Shown here: positions 57,122 to 64,000 of the stretch, piece by piece | Numbering within the stretch: the stretch's first letter is position 1 | Layout of the letters: each line of letters opens with the position of its first letter | Source: Aromatoleum diolicum | Lineage (GTDB): Bacteria > Pseudomonadota > Gammaproteobacteria > Burkholderiales > Rhodocyclaceae | Direction of reading: 5' to 3' | NCBI RefSeq assembly: GCF_012910955.1 | Contig: NZ_WTVQ01000008.1 | Span: 92,795 to 156,794 of the forward strand | Length of the DNA: 64,000 nucleotides | Made by a program: the position numbers and the translations under genes | The notes under the pieces: generated by a model | Databases searched by the model: none | The model's input: only the letters and a program-made list of their open reading frames with translations | What the model was told of the DNA's origin: nothing

Positions 57122-58552
57122 ATGGGCAGTCCGGTGCAAAAGCGGAAATCCACGAACCCGCAAAGTCTTGCCGTTCAGTCTGACGAGCTTTACGCTGCCC
57201 GCCAGAAGATTCACGTTCGTTCCGTTTCCGGCTTGTTCGCGAACTGGCGATGGGTTCTGGTGTGGCTTACCCAGATCCTGTATTACGGTCTGCCGTGGCT
57301 GACCTGGAACGATCGTCAGGCCGTCCTGTTTCATCTCACCGAGCGCAAGTTCTATATTTTTGGTTGGGTCTTCTGGCCGCAGGATGTGTTTTACCTGGCC
57401 ATCCTGTTGATCATTTCCGCTTACGCGCTTTTCTTCTTCACTGCCATCGCCGGACGACTGTGGTGCGGTTATGCCTGTCCGCAGACGGTCTATACGGAAA
57501 TTTTCCTCTGGATCGAGGAGAAAATTGAGGGCGACCATAACAAGCGGCGCAAGCTTGAGGCTGCGCCGATGGATGGTCGCAAATTCGCACTGCGTAGCGC
57601 CAAGTACACGGTGTGGGCGCTGTTTTCGTTGTGGACCGGTTTCACGCTCGTTGCGTATTTCACGCCGCTCGCTGAGTTGCTGCAATCAGCGGCGACCTTC
57701 AGTTTCGGATCCTGGGAAATTTTTTGGATCCTGTTTTACGGTGGTTTCACCTACCTGTTCGCTGGCGTTTTGCGCGAACAGGTGTGCAAGTACATGTGCC
57801 CGTATGCGCGCTTCCAGAGCGTGATGTTCGACCCGGACACGCTTGTCGTTACCTACGATGAGGAGCGCGGAGAGGCGCGGGGCGCCCGCAAGAAGGGCGT
57901 GGATCCGCGCAGTATCGGCATGGGGGATTGCATCGATTGCGGCATTTGTGTGCAGGTCTGTCCCACCGGTATCGACATCCGTAACGGTCTCCAATACGAA
58001 TGCATCGGCTGCGCGGCGTGCATCGACGGCTGTGATCAGGTCATGGATAAGATGGGTTATCCGCGCGGCCTGATTCGTTATTCGACCGAAAACGCGCTCA
58101 AGAAGCACTGGGGGCGTCGCGAAATCGTGATGCATGTGCTGCGTCCGCGAACCCTGATCTATGGCGGCATTCTTGCCCTTGTCTGTCTGGCGTTGCTGTG
58201 GGGACTGGCAACCCGAACCGATCTGCGTATCGACGTAATCCGCGATCGCGCGATGCTGGCGCGTGAAGTGCAAGGCGGGCTGATCGAGAACGTGTATCAA
58301 TTGCAGATCATGAACATGCAGGAAGTCAAACGGGTGCTCGACATCCGCGTATCCGGTCTGGATGGGATTCGCCTCGACGGACCTCAGCGCGTAGAGGTTC
58401 AGCCGGCCAGCACGGAGTCGGTGACGGTCCAGGTGCGTGTCCCCCCGGAGGCCGGTGCGCCCGGATCGCACGAGATTTTCTTCGATGTAAGCGTCACCGA
58501 TGACCCAAAGGTCGCGGTACGTGAGCAGACGACCTTCCATCTTCCCCGATAA
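57122..58552 (+). CDS. ccoG: Cytochrome c oxidase accessory protein CcoG
   Basis: 476 residues. Several membrane helices, CxxxCP in GYACPQTVYTEIFLWIEEKI, a ferredoxin-like cluster CIDCGICVQVCPTGIDI and CIGCAACIDGC, and a C-terminal Ig-like domain. CcoG reduces Cu(II) to Cu(I) for cbb3 assembly in Rhodobacter. No ribosome site is visible before this ATG; upstream in-frame codons are not family-like. Confidence 0.93.
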   Translation: MGSPVQKRKSTNPQSLAVQSDELYAARQKIHVRSVSGLFANWRWVLVWLTQILYYGLPWLTWNDRQAVLFHLTERKFYIFGWVFWPQDVFYLAILLIISAYALFFFTAIAGRLWCGYACPQTVYTEIFLWIEEKIEGDHNKRRKLEAAPMDGRKFALRSAKYTVWALFSLWTGFTLVAYFTPLAELLQSAATFSFGSWEIFWILFYGGFTYLFAGVLREQVCKYMCPYARFQSVMFDPDTLVVTYDEERGEARGARKKGVDPRSIGMGDCIDCGICVQVCPTGIDIRNGLQYECIGCAACIDGCDQVMDKMGYPRGLIRYSTENALKKHWGRREIVMHVLRPRTLIYGGILALVCLALLWGLATRTDLRIDVIRDRAMLAREVQGGLIENVYQLQIMNMQEVKRVLDIRVSGLDGIRLDGPQRVEVQPASTESVTVQVRVPPEAGAPGSHEIFFDVSVTDDPKVAVREQTTFHLPR

Positions 58553-58564
58553 CCGGAGTTCAGC

Positions 58565-59077
58565 ATGCGTGTTGCAAGCCTTAAATCATCGACTGAACCC
58601 TGGTATCGGCAGGGATGGCCCTGGTTTCTCATGGCCATTCCCGCTGTGTCAGTGGTTGCCGGTCTGGTGACGCTTTGGCTCGCGGTCAGCACTTGGGACG
58701 GCTTGGTGGTCGATGATTACTATCAGGAAGGCAAGACCATCGAGAAGACGCTCGCACGCTCGGAGCGCGCGGCGGAACTCGGGCTGGTTGCAGAGCTCAG
58801 TGTCCGTTCTGACGAGGTGAGTCTCAGCCTAACCGCGGCAGCCGGAGTAACGTTGCCACCGACCGTAGTGCTGACCATTGCACATCCGACGCGCGCCGGC
58901 ATGGATCAGGTGCTGCTGCTGAAGCCGCGCGATGGCGTATTCGTTGCGCCCGTCGCGCCGCTGTCGGCGGGGCGCTGGCTGATTCAGATGGAGGACGAAT
59001 CTCGCGGTTGGCGCATGAACGGAACGGTCAACGTGCCTGCCGATGCGGTTGTCCGGATTGTCCCGACGCGTTCCTGA
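58565..59077 (+). CDS. ccoH: cbb3 assembly protein CcoH/FixH
   Basis: 170 residues. One membrane helix (WFLMAIPAVSVVAGLVTLWLA), then DGLVVDDYYQEGKTIEKTLAR, the FixH signature, and a periplasmic beta domain. 12 nt after ccoG. Confidence 0.9.
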   Translation: MRVASLKSSTEPWYRQGWPWFLMAIPAVSVVAGLVTLWLAVSTWDGLVVDDYYQEGKTIEKTLARSERAAELGLVAELSVRSDEVSLSLTAAAGVTLPPTVVLTIAHPTRAGMDQVLLLKPRDGVFVAPVAPLSAGRWLIQMEDESRGWRMNGTVNVPADAVVRIVPTRS

Positions 59078-59101
59078 TTTCCGGTTGAGGGGGAGTGTGC
59101 A

Positions 59102-59338
59102 ATGCTGAAGTGGATACAGGTTTTGTGGCCTTCGTTTCTGATTGCCGGCATCGCAGAGGCGGTTTTCTTTACTGTGATCGATCCGCAGGAGCTGTATCTC
59201 TTTGGTGAGCCGGTCAAGTATTCGCTGACTGCAACGTATTCGATCGGCTTTTTCGGTTTCTGGCTGGTGGGGGCGTCGTCGAGTCTGTTGACGCTCTTCT
59301 TTCAGCGCAGCGCAGCGCAAATCAACGCGCAACGCTAG
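59102..59338 (+). CDS. Small two-helix membrane protein after ccoH
   Basis: 78 residues, not recognised. Two hydrophobic segments (VLWPSFLIAGIAEAVFFTVI and TATYSIGFFGFWLVGASSSL) with a short loop containing DPQELYLFGEPVKYS. It lies 24 nt after ccoH on the same strand, so probably belongs to the cco transcript and acts at the membrane. A terminator-like hairpin follows. Confidence 0.75.
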   Translation: MLKWIQVLWPSFLIAGIAEAVFFTVIDPQELYLFGEPVKYSLTATYSIGFFGFWLVGASSSLLTLFFQRSAAQINAQR

Positions 59339-59372
59339 TTGCGCTGCGCACCAGCGACCATTGCGGTGATAT

Positions 59373-59393
59373 GCCCTCGATATGTTCGAGGGC
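59373..59393 (+). terminator. Probable end of the cco transcript
   Basis: GCCCTCGA (59373-59380) pairs with TCGAGGGC (59386-59393) around 5 nt, followed by TCTTGT. Only a weak T-run. Confidence 0.45.
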
Positions 59394-59432
59394 TCTTGTG
59401 GGCCGTCAACGCGATTCGGTCGCCAATCCTGG

Positions 59433-59876
59433 TTACCGGTACACCAGCACTGGAATCTTGCTGTGGGTAAGCACTTTTTGTGTTTCGCTGCCCAGCAGCA
59501 GGCCGGCAATGCCGCGTCGGCCATGGGACGCCATGAAGATCAGATCGCAGCCATGGCGCTCTGCTGCGTCGATGACAGCTTCGTAAGGCACTTCATTAAC
59601 TATTGTGTCCGAGTCGGAGGCGACACCAGCCGCGTCGGCAGCTGCCTTTGCTGCGTCAAGAATGCGTTTAGCTTCATCGGCCGCAGCTTTTCCGAACTGC
59701 TCCGGCGTGGTCGGGTCAATCAGTGCGCCTTCGCCATAAATCGGCATGGGGAAGTCGGGCTGTGCATAGAAAAACGTGATCCGTGCGCCTGCATCCTTCG
59801 CAAACAATACGGCCCGGGATACGGTGCTCTCGGACAACGGTGAGCCGTCGGTCGGGACGAGTATGTGCTTGAACAT
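59433..59876 (-). CDS. Universal stress protein (UspA family)
   Basis: 147 residues. N-terminal ILVPTDGSPLSESTVSRAV and the ATP-binding stretch MASHGRRGIAGLLLGSETQK (G-2x-G-9x-G-S/T). Probably binds ATP; role in survival under low oxygen or energy stress is inferred from family and the cco neighbourhood. Divergent from the nuclease gene. Confidence 0.93.
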   Translation of the reverse strand: MFKHILVPTDGSPLSESTVSRAVLFAKDAGARITFFYAQPDFPMPIYGEGALIDPTTPEQFGKAAADEAKRILDAAKAAADAAGVASDSDTIVNEVPYEAVIDAAERHGCDLIFMASHGRRGIAGLLLGSETQKVLTHSKIPVLVYR

Positions 59877-60019
59877 CGTGCTTCTCCCTTTTTTCGCATG
59901 GACGCTTGATTATAGCCAGCTCCCTCGCTGTAATGCGACTGAATGGGGGGCGACGCATTGAGCATGTCAATTGCGTCGGGCATGACCGAGAGCAGTCTCT
60001 TGTCGATGCGGGAGGGATT

Positions 60020-61429
60020 ATGGAAGTGACATTTTACGGCGCCGCTGGGGAAGTCACCGGTTCCTGCGCGCGGGTGCGATACGACGGCGGCGTCTTTCTC
60101 GTCGATTGTGGCTTGTTTCAGGGGGGGCGCGATGCTGCGCGCAGAAATCTGCAGGCTCTGGATCTGGATCTGCGCGGCATTGACTTCGTCCTGCTGACGC
60201 ACGCTCACCTAGACCACTCCGGGCTCGTGCCGCGTCTCGTTTCGCTCGGCTACCGCGGCAAGATTTACGCGACCGCTGCGACGGTGGATCTACTTGGGGT
60301 GATGCTGCTCGACTCCGCTCACATCATGGAGAAGGAGGCCGAGTGGATCAACCGGGGCAAGCGACGTACGAACCTGCGTCGTGGCTATGAGATTGCACCG
60401 CTCTACACAGTGGATCAGGCACGTACGAGCCTTGCGAGCTTGCGCAAAGTGGATTACGAGCAGGAAATCGCACCGCATGCCGGCGTGCGTTTCCGCTTCC
60501 ATGATGCGGGGCATATCCTTGGTTCGGCGATCATCGAACTGGATATCGAAGTTTCCGGCCAATCGCGCAAACTGGTGTTCAGTGGAGACCTGGGGCAGCC
60601 GATGCGCCCGGTGTTGCGTGATCCCACGGTGATTCGTGCGGCCGACTACCTGTGTGTCGAATCGACCTATGGCAATCGCGCACACCGGGCGATGACAGAG
60701 ACCGAGAACGAATTGGTCCATGTGCTCAGAAATACGCTTGAGCAAAAGCACGGCAATGTCATTATTCCGGCCTTTGCCGTGGGCCGCACACAGGAGGTGC
60801 TGTTCGTGCTCGCCAATCTGGTTCGTGAGGGCCGGGTGCCGCATCTGGAAGTGGTGGTCGACTCGCCAATGGCGTCTGCGGTGACGGAAATGACCTTGCG
60901 TTACGATGAGCTGTGGGACGATGAAACTCGCGAGTTGCTCGCGTGGGTGCGGGCACACCCGGAACGTATCCGGTTACGCTTCGTTCAGGACGTGGAAGAG
61001 TCGATTGCGCTAAATAGCCAACGCTCCGGGCTAGTAATCATTTCAGCCAGCGGAATGTGCGAGGCAGGGCGCATCAAGCATCACCTGCATTACAACATCG
61101 GGCGCAGTGAATGCAGTGTGGTGATTTGTGGTTTCCAGGCCGCCGGTACCCTTGGGCGGCGCCTGGTGGACGGTGCGCGCACGATCACGCTGTTCGGCGA
61201 ACGGATGGCGGTGCGTGCAGAAATCCACACTATCGGTGGCCTCTCGGCGCATGCCGATCAGCCGGCGTTGCTCGGCTGGCTAAGGCAATTCGAGGCCCAA
61301 CCGCGTCAGACCTTCATCGTTCATGGTGAGCATGATGCCGCATCGGCACTTGCCGATGCGATGGGTGAGCGCCTGAACTGGTCCCGCATTACGATACCCA
61401 CACCGGGACACGCCTATACCTTGCCGTGA
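60020..61429 (+). CDS. Metallo-beta-lactamase/beta-CASP RNA hydrolase
   Basis: 469 residues. MBL motif LLTHAHLDHSG, a further His in FHDAGHILGSA, and FSGDLG; beta-CASP region with CVESTYGNR, IIPAFAVGRTQEVLFVL and ISASGMCEAGRIKHH; C-terminal RNA-specificity part with HTIGGLSAHADQPALLGWL and IVHGE. A probable zinc-dependent ribonuclease of the YSH1/CPSF type found in bacteria. GGGAGGG precedes the ATG. phaC begins 45 nt later. Confidence 0.92.
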   Translation: MEVTFYGAAGEVTGSCARVRYDGGVFLVDCGLFQGGRDAARRNLQALDLDLRGIDFVLLTHAHLDHSGLVPRLVSLGYRGKIYATAATVDLLGVMLLDSAHIMEKEAEWINRGKRRTNLRRGYEIAPLYTVDQARTSLASLRKVDYEQEIAPHAGVRFRFHDAGHILGSAIIELDIEVSGQSRKLVFSGDLGQPMRPVLRDPTVIRAADYLCVESTYGNRAHRAMTETENELVHVLRNTLEQKHGNVIIPAFAVGRTQEVLFVLANLVREGRVPHLEVVVDSPMASAVTEMTLRYDELWDDETRELLAWVRAHPERIRLRFVQDVEESIALNSQRSGLVIISASGMCEAGRIKHHLHYNIGRSECSVVICGFQAAGTLGRRLVDGARTITLFGERMAVRAEIHTIGGLSAHADQPALLGWLRQFEAQPRQTFIVHGEHDAASALADAMGERLNWSRITIPTPGHAYTLP

Positions 61430-61474
61430 CGCCTGGCGTGGTGCCGGATGGAGCGACCCGATCCCGAGGAGTGA

Positions 61475-63232
61475 ATGACTGTGACGAACCGAAAGTCTGC
61501 GAAGCGAACCGATGCGATCGACCCGGCGAAGGCAGCCAGGCATGCCCTGCGTGAACTCCATGACACGGTGGAGGGGACGCTGGACCCGCTGGGGATGGCC
61601 GCTCCGATTGTTCATGCACAACTGGCATGGCTGGCGCATCCGCAGGAGCTTGCCGAGCGTTTGGTGAGTCTGTCGAGTGACCTCTGGCGGCTGCAGTGGC
61701 ATTCCGCCTATCGGTCGCTTGGCTTGCCGAGCAAGGATCCTGTCAGCCCCAATGCGGATGACGAGCGCTTCTCGGATCCGGTGTGGACGGACTCCGCCAG
61801 CTGGGATCTGACAAAGGAGTGGTATCTGGCATTTACGCACCACATGCAGGACATGCTTTTCGATACGCCCGGGCTGTCGAGCAAGGAGCGTCGGCGAGCG
61901 GCTTTCTGGTGGCGCAAGTGGCTCAACGCAGTTGCCCCGACCAATTTCTTCTGGACCAATCCGGTCGCGATCCGCAAGGCGGTCGAAAGTCGTGGCGAAA
62001 GCCTGGCGCATGGGTTCCGCAATATGTTGTGCGATTTTGAGGCGGGCGACGTGCGCATGAGCAGTCCCGGCGACTTCAAGGTTGGTGAGAACCTCGCGAC
62101 AACAGCCGGTGCGGTTATCTTCCGAAATCAGTTGCTGGAGGTAATTCATTACGCGCCGACGCGACCAAAGGTGCATGCCCAGCCGGTTGTCATCGTCACG
62201 CCGTGGATCAACAAGTTCTACATTCTCGACCTTGTGTCCAAGAAGAGCATGGTGCGCTACCTGCTCGACCAGGGGCTGGACGTATTCATCACCAGCTGGA
62301 AAAACCCCGACGCGTCGATGCGCGACGTTCGTTTCGACACCTACCTGCAGGATGGCGTTCATGCCATCGTTGAAACCGCACGCCAGTTCACCGGTGCGCC
62401 GAAGGTGCATGCCGTAGGCTACTGCATTGGCGGTACCGTCCTGGCGATGTACATGGCTTGGGCCAATAAGCGCTTCCCTCCGGATGAAGTGCCTGTTGCG
62501 GACTGGACCCTGCTAACGACCCTGGTCGACTTCCATAAGCCGGGTGATATCGAAGTGTTCATCGACGATGCGAGCGTCCGCTACCTTGCGGAGAATATGG
62601 CGCGCAAGGGGTTTCTCGACGGCAAGGAAATGGCCTCGGCGTTTCGTTTGTTGCGTTCGAACAGCCTGATCTGGCATTACGTGGTGCATGGCTGGCTGTA
62701 TGGCGAAGCGCCGTTGGCCTTCGATGTGCTGTACTGGAATATGGACACTACGCGGATGCCTTTTGCCATGCATTCGTGGTACCTGCGCGAGCTCTACCTT
62801 GAAAATCGCCTGATTGAGCCCGGCGCGCTAACGGTCGCCGGCGAAGCCCTTGATCTGTCAAACGTTACACAGCCTCTGTATGCCGTGTCCGCCGAGGACG
62901 ATCACATCGCGCCGTGGACGCAGACCTACCGTATCAATAACCTGGTGACGGGGCCGAAACGCTACGTTCTTTCGAGCTCCGGGCACATTCTCGGGATCGT
63001 CAATCCGCCAGTGAATCCGCCCAAGCGAAAATTCTGGGTCGCCGATGCTCGTCGTTCCGAGAAAGCGGACGACTGGCGTAACCGCGCCGCTGCACATTCG
63101 GGCAGCTGGTGGGGGGACTGGATGTTATGGCTTAAGCCGCGTTGCGGTGAACTGGTCGAGGCGCGGTTTGCTGCATCGAAGGACTTTCCGGCGTTGGCCG
63201 CAGCTCCGGGAACCTACGTGCTGGAGCGCTGA
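61475..63232 (+). CDS. phaC: Class I poly(3-hydroxyalkanoate) synthase PhaC
   Basis: 585 residues. PhaC N-terminal domain followed by the alpha/beta-hydrolase domain with catalytic Cys317 in the lipase-like box VGYCIGGT, Asp476 in EDDHIAPW and His504 in SSGHILGI. Polymerises 3-hydroxyacyl-CoA into storage granules. Length and absence of a phaE partner fit class I. No phaA, phaB or phasin gene is adjacent. GAGGAG precedes ATG. Confidence 0.95.
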   Translation: MTVTNRKSAKRTDAIDPAKAARHALRELHDTVEGTLDPLGMAAPIVHAQLAWLAHPQELAERLVSLSSDLWRLQWHSAYRSLGLPSKDPVSPNADDERFSDPVWTDSASWDLTKEWYLAFTHHMQDMLFDTPGLSSKERRRAAFWWRKWLNAVAPTNFFWTNPVAIRKAVESRGESLAHGFRNMLCDFEAGDVRMSSPGDFKVGENLATTAGAVIFRNQLLEVIHYAPTRPKVHAQPVVIVTPWINKFYILDLVSKKSMVRYLLDQGLDVFITSWKNPDASMRDVRFDTYLQDGVHAIVETARQFTGAPKVHAVGYCIGGTVLAMYMAWANKRFPPDEVPVADWTLLTTLVDFHKPGDIEVFIDDASVRYLAENMARKGFLDGKEMASAFRLLRSNSLIWHYVVHGWLYGEAPLAFDVLYWNMDTTRMPFAMHSWYLRELYLENRLIEPGALTVAGEALDLSNVTQPLYAVSAEDDHIAPWTQTYRINNLVTGPKRYVLSSSGHILGIVNPPVNPPKRKFWVADARRSEKADDWRNRAAAHSGSWWGDWMLWLKPRCGELVEARFAASKDFPALAAAPGTYVLER

Positions 63233-63270
63233 ACCGTACTCGTCGCAGTTGATACGAGTCAAGGTGGAGG

Positions 63271-63314
63271 CCCGGGTGCGCGGAGAAAATGCCAACGCGC
63301 GCTCGGGTTTTTTT
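63271..63314 (+). terminator. Intrinsic terminator of phaC
   Basis: A 12-bp stem with two G-U pairs (63271-63282 with 63296-63307), 13-nt loop and seven T. It lies 39 nt after the phaC stop. Confidence 0.85.
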
Positions 63315-63322
63315 GCGATGTT

Positions 63323-64000
63323 TCAGCCCTGATGGCGGGCGAGTCGGGACGGGTCGTGCAGTGAGATGTGTTTGCCGTGCACGGTGATGAGGCCGGCGTC
63401 GGCAAGGTCGTGGAATATTCGCGAAAGGGTTTCCGGCGTGAGGTTGAGCCGTGACGCGATCACCTGCTTGCTGGTAGGTAGCTCGATGTCGCAGGCGCCG
63501 GGGCTTTCTTCGTCGCTGACTTGCTGAAGCAGGTAACCAATGACGCGCTGCATACTCGAGCGCAGGGAATAGGTTTCGACATCCTGAATCATGCCGTGCA
63601 GGCGGATGGCCATGCCGGCGAGCAGTTTGCGGGCAAAGCCGGGGTCCTGATCGATCAGGTCCGAGACAACCGCCTGTCCGACGTGCAGAAGGTGGGTGGC
63701 AACGAGGGCTTCCGCAAACACGGGGTAGGAACGGTTAAGAAACATCACCGCTTCGCCAAAGCTGTGCATCGGGCTGATGATCTCGACAACCTTTTCATTT
63801 CCCTGTGCGGACGAGACGGCGAGCTTCATCTGACCGGATACGACGAAATAGAAGCCATGCACCGGATCGCCACGCTGGAACAGCACCTCGCCTTTTTCCA
63901 GTTGGCGCTCGCGTGTGTAGCGGGCGACGCGATCGATGTCATCGTCCGAGAGTTCGCTGAAGAAAGATACCCGGCGCAGCAGGGTGGGAATGTCGACAGG
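63323..64000 (-). CDS. Crp/Fnr family transcriptional regulator, N-terminus cut
   Basis: 225 residues visible; the frame runs open to the right window edge, so the start lies outside. Cyclic-nucleotide-type sensor domain (LLRRVSFFSELSDDDIDRVA, GEVLFQRGDPVHGFYFVVSG, FGEAVMF) and an HTH_Crp domain with SKQVIASRLNLTPETLSRIF. The Glu and Arg of ETLSR are the FNR-type DNA contacts. The only visible Cys is in the C-terminal region, so the central Fe-S cysteine of FNR is absent; a Dnr- or FixK-like role is more likely. It could read FNR-type boxes such as that at 53521. Confidence 0.87.
   Translation of the reverse strand, partial: PVDIPTLLRRVSFFSELSDDDIDRVARYTRERQLEKGEVLFQRGDPVHGFYFVVSGQMKLAVSSAQGNEKVVEIISPMHSFGEAVMFLNRSYPVFAEALVATHLLHVGQAVVSDLIDQDPGFARKLLAGMAIRLHGMIQDVETYSLRSSMQRVIGYLLQQVSDEESPGACDIELPTSKQVIASRLNLTPETLSRIFHDLADAGLITVHGKHISLHDPSRLARHQG

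Noticed and set aside
59958..59970. FNR-like sequence TTGAGCATGTCAA between the Usp gene and the nuclease gene
   Set aside because: The half-sites TTGA and TCAA are separated by five bases where FNR needs six, so it is one base too short.

Overview
The window looks like a chromosome segment of a high-GC betaproteobacterium of the Rhodocyclales type (Azoarcus, Aromatoleum or Thauera-like). This is inferred from gene content and order: a CheV-rich chemotaxis operon, sulfate-uptake genes followed by cysB, exbB-exbD-lpxK-kdsB-adk with a PPi-type phosphofructokinase, rpsT next to a DUF3579 gene and argD-argF-argG, a type IV minor-pilin operon with pilY1, a full cbb3 oxidase cluster, and a class I PHA synthase. 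No rRNA, tRNA, CRISPR array, insertion sequence or prophage was seen. Names rest on reading translated proteins, not on database searches.

Layout. 1-7.9 kb (+): end of motB, then cheR, a CheB without receiver domain, two cheV genes, cheY, cheZ, cheA and a DUF3135 gene. 7.9-16.2 kb (-): cysT-cysW-cysA-cysB joined by 1-4 nt overlaps, then cysK, a chromate transporter chrA overlapping the cysK stop, truC and transaldolase. 16.4-21.8 kb: a degenerate EAL-domain protein and a pirin (+), then rluA, an alpha/beta hydrolase, sbp and sodB (-). 21.9-28.8 kb: xseA (-), then exbB, exbD, lpxK, a Trm112-like protein, kdsB, adk and pfp (+). 28.8-32.1 kb: an exported phytochelatin-synthase-like peptidase, gamma-glutamyltransferase, and a PEBP-family protein (-). 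32.2-39.6 kb: murJ (-), rpsT (+), DUF3579 (-), argD, argF, argG, DUF2788, ppnP, yajQ and a YjfB-like protein (+). 39.8-47.0 kb: a lone FimT (+) facing pilE-fimU-pilV-pilW-pilX-pilY1 (-). 47.3-50.6 kb (+): an AlgZ/FimS-type histidine kinase, a retropepsin-like protease, NudL and an SDR. 50.8-59.3 kb (+): ccoI-ccoS, a probable FNR-controlled small RNA, ccoN-O-Q-P, ccoG, ccoH and a small membrane protein. 59.4-64 kb: universal stress protein (-), beta-CASP ribonuclease and phaC (+), and a truncated Crp/Fnr regulator (-).

Several blocks work as units. Sulfate binding protein, permease, ATPase, CysB and CysK cover uptake to cysteine, and ChrA sits there because chromate enters through sulfate transporters. 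The PCS-like enzyme and GGT would both act on glutathione in the periplasm. The kinase divergent from the minor pilins resembles the Pseudomonas FimS arrangement but has no response regulator beside it. The cco genes encode the oxidase, its copper and assembly factors and a low-oxygen regulatory site. The strongest candidate for something undescribed is the compact locus at 53521-53676: a near-perfect FNR site 41.5 bp upstream of a predicted start, a roughly 108-nt transcript and a perfect terminator, lying between ccoS and ccoN.
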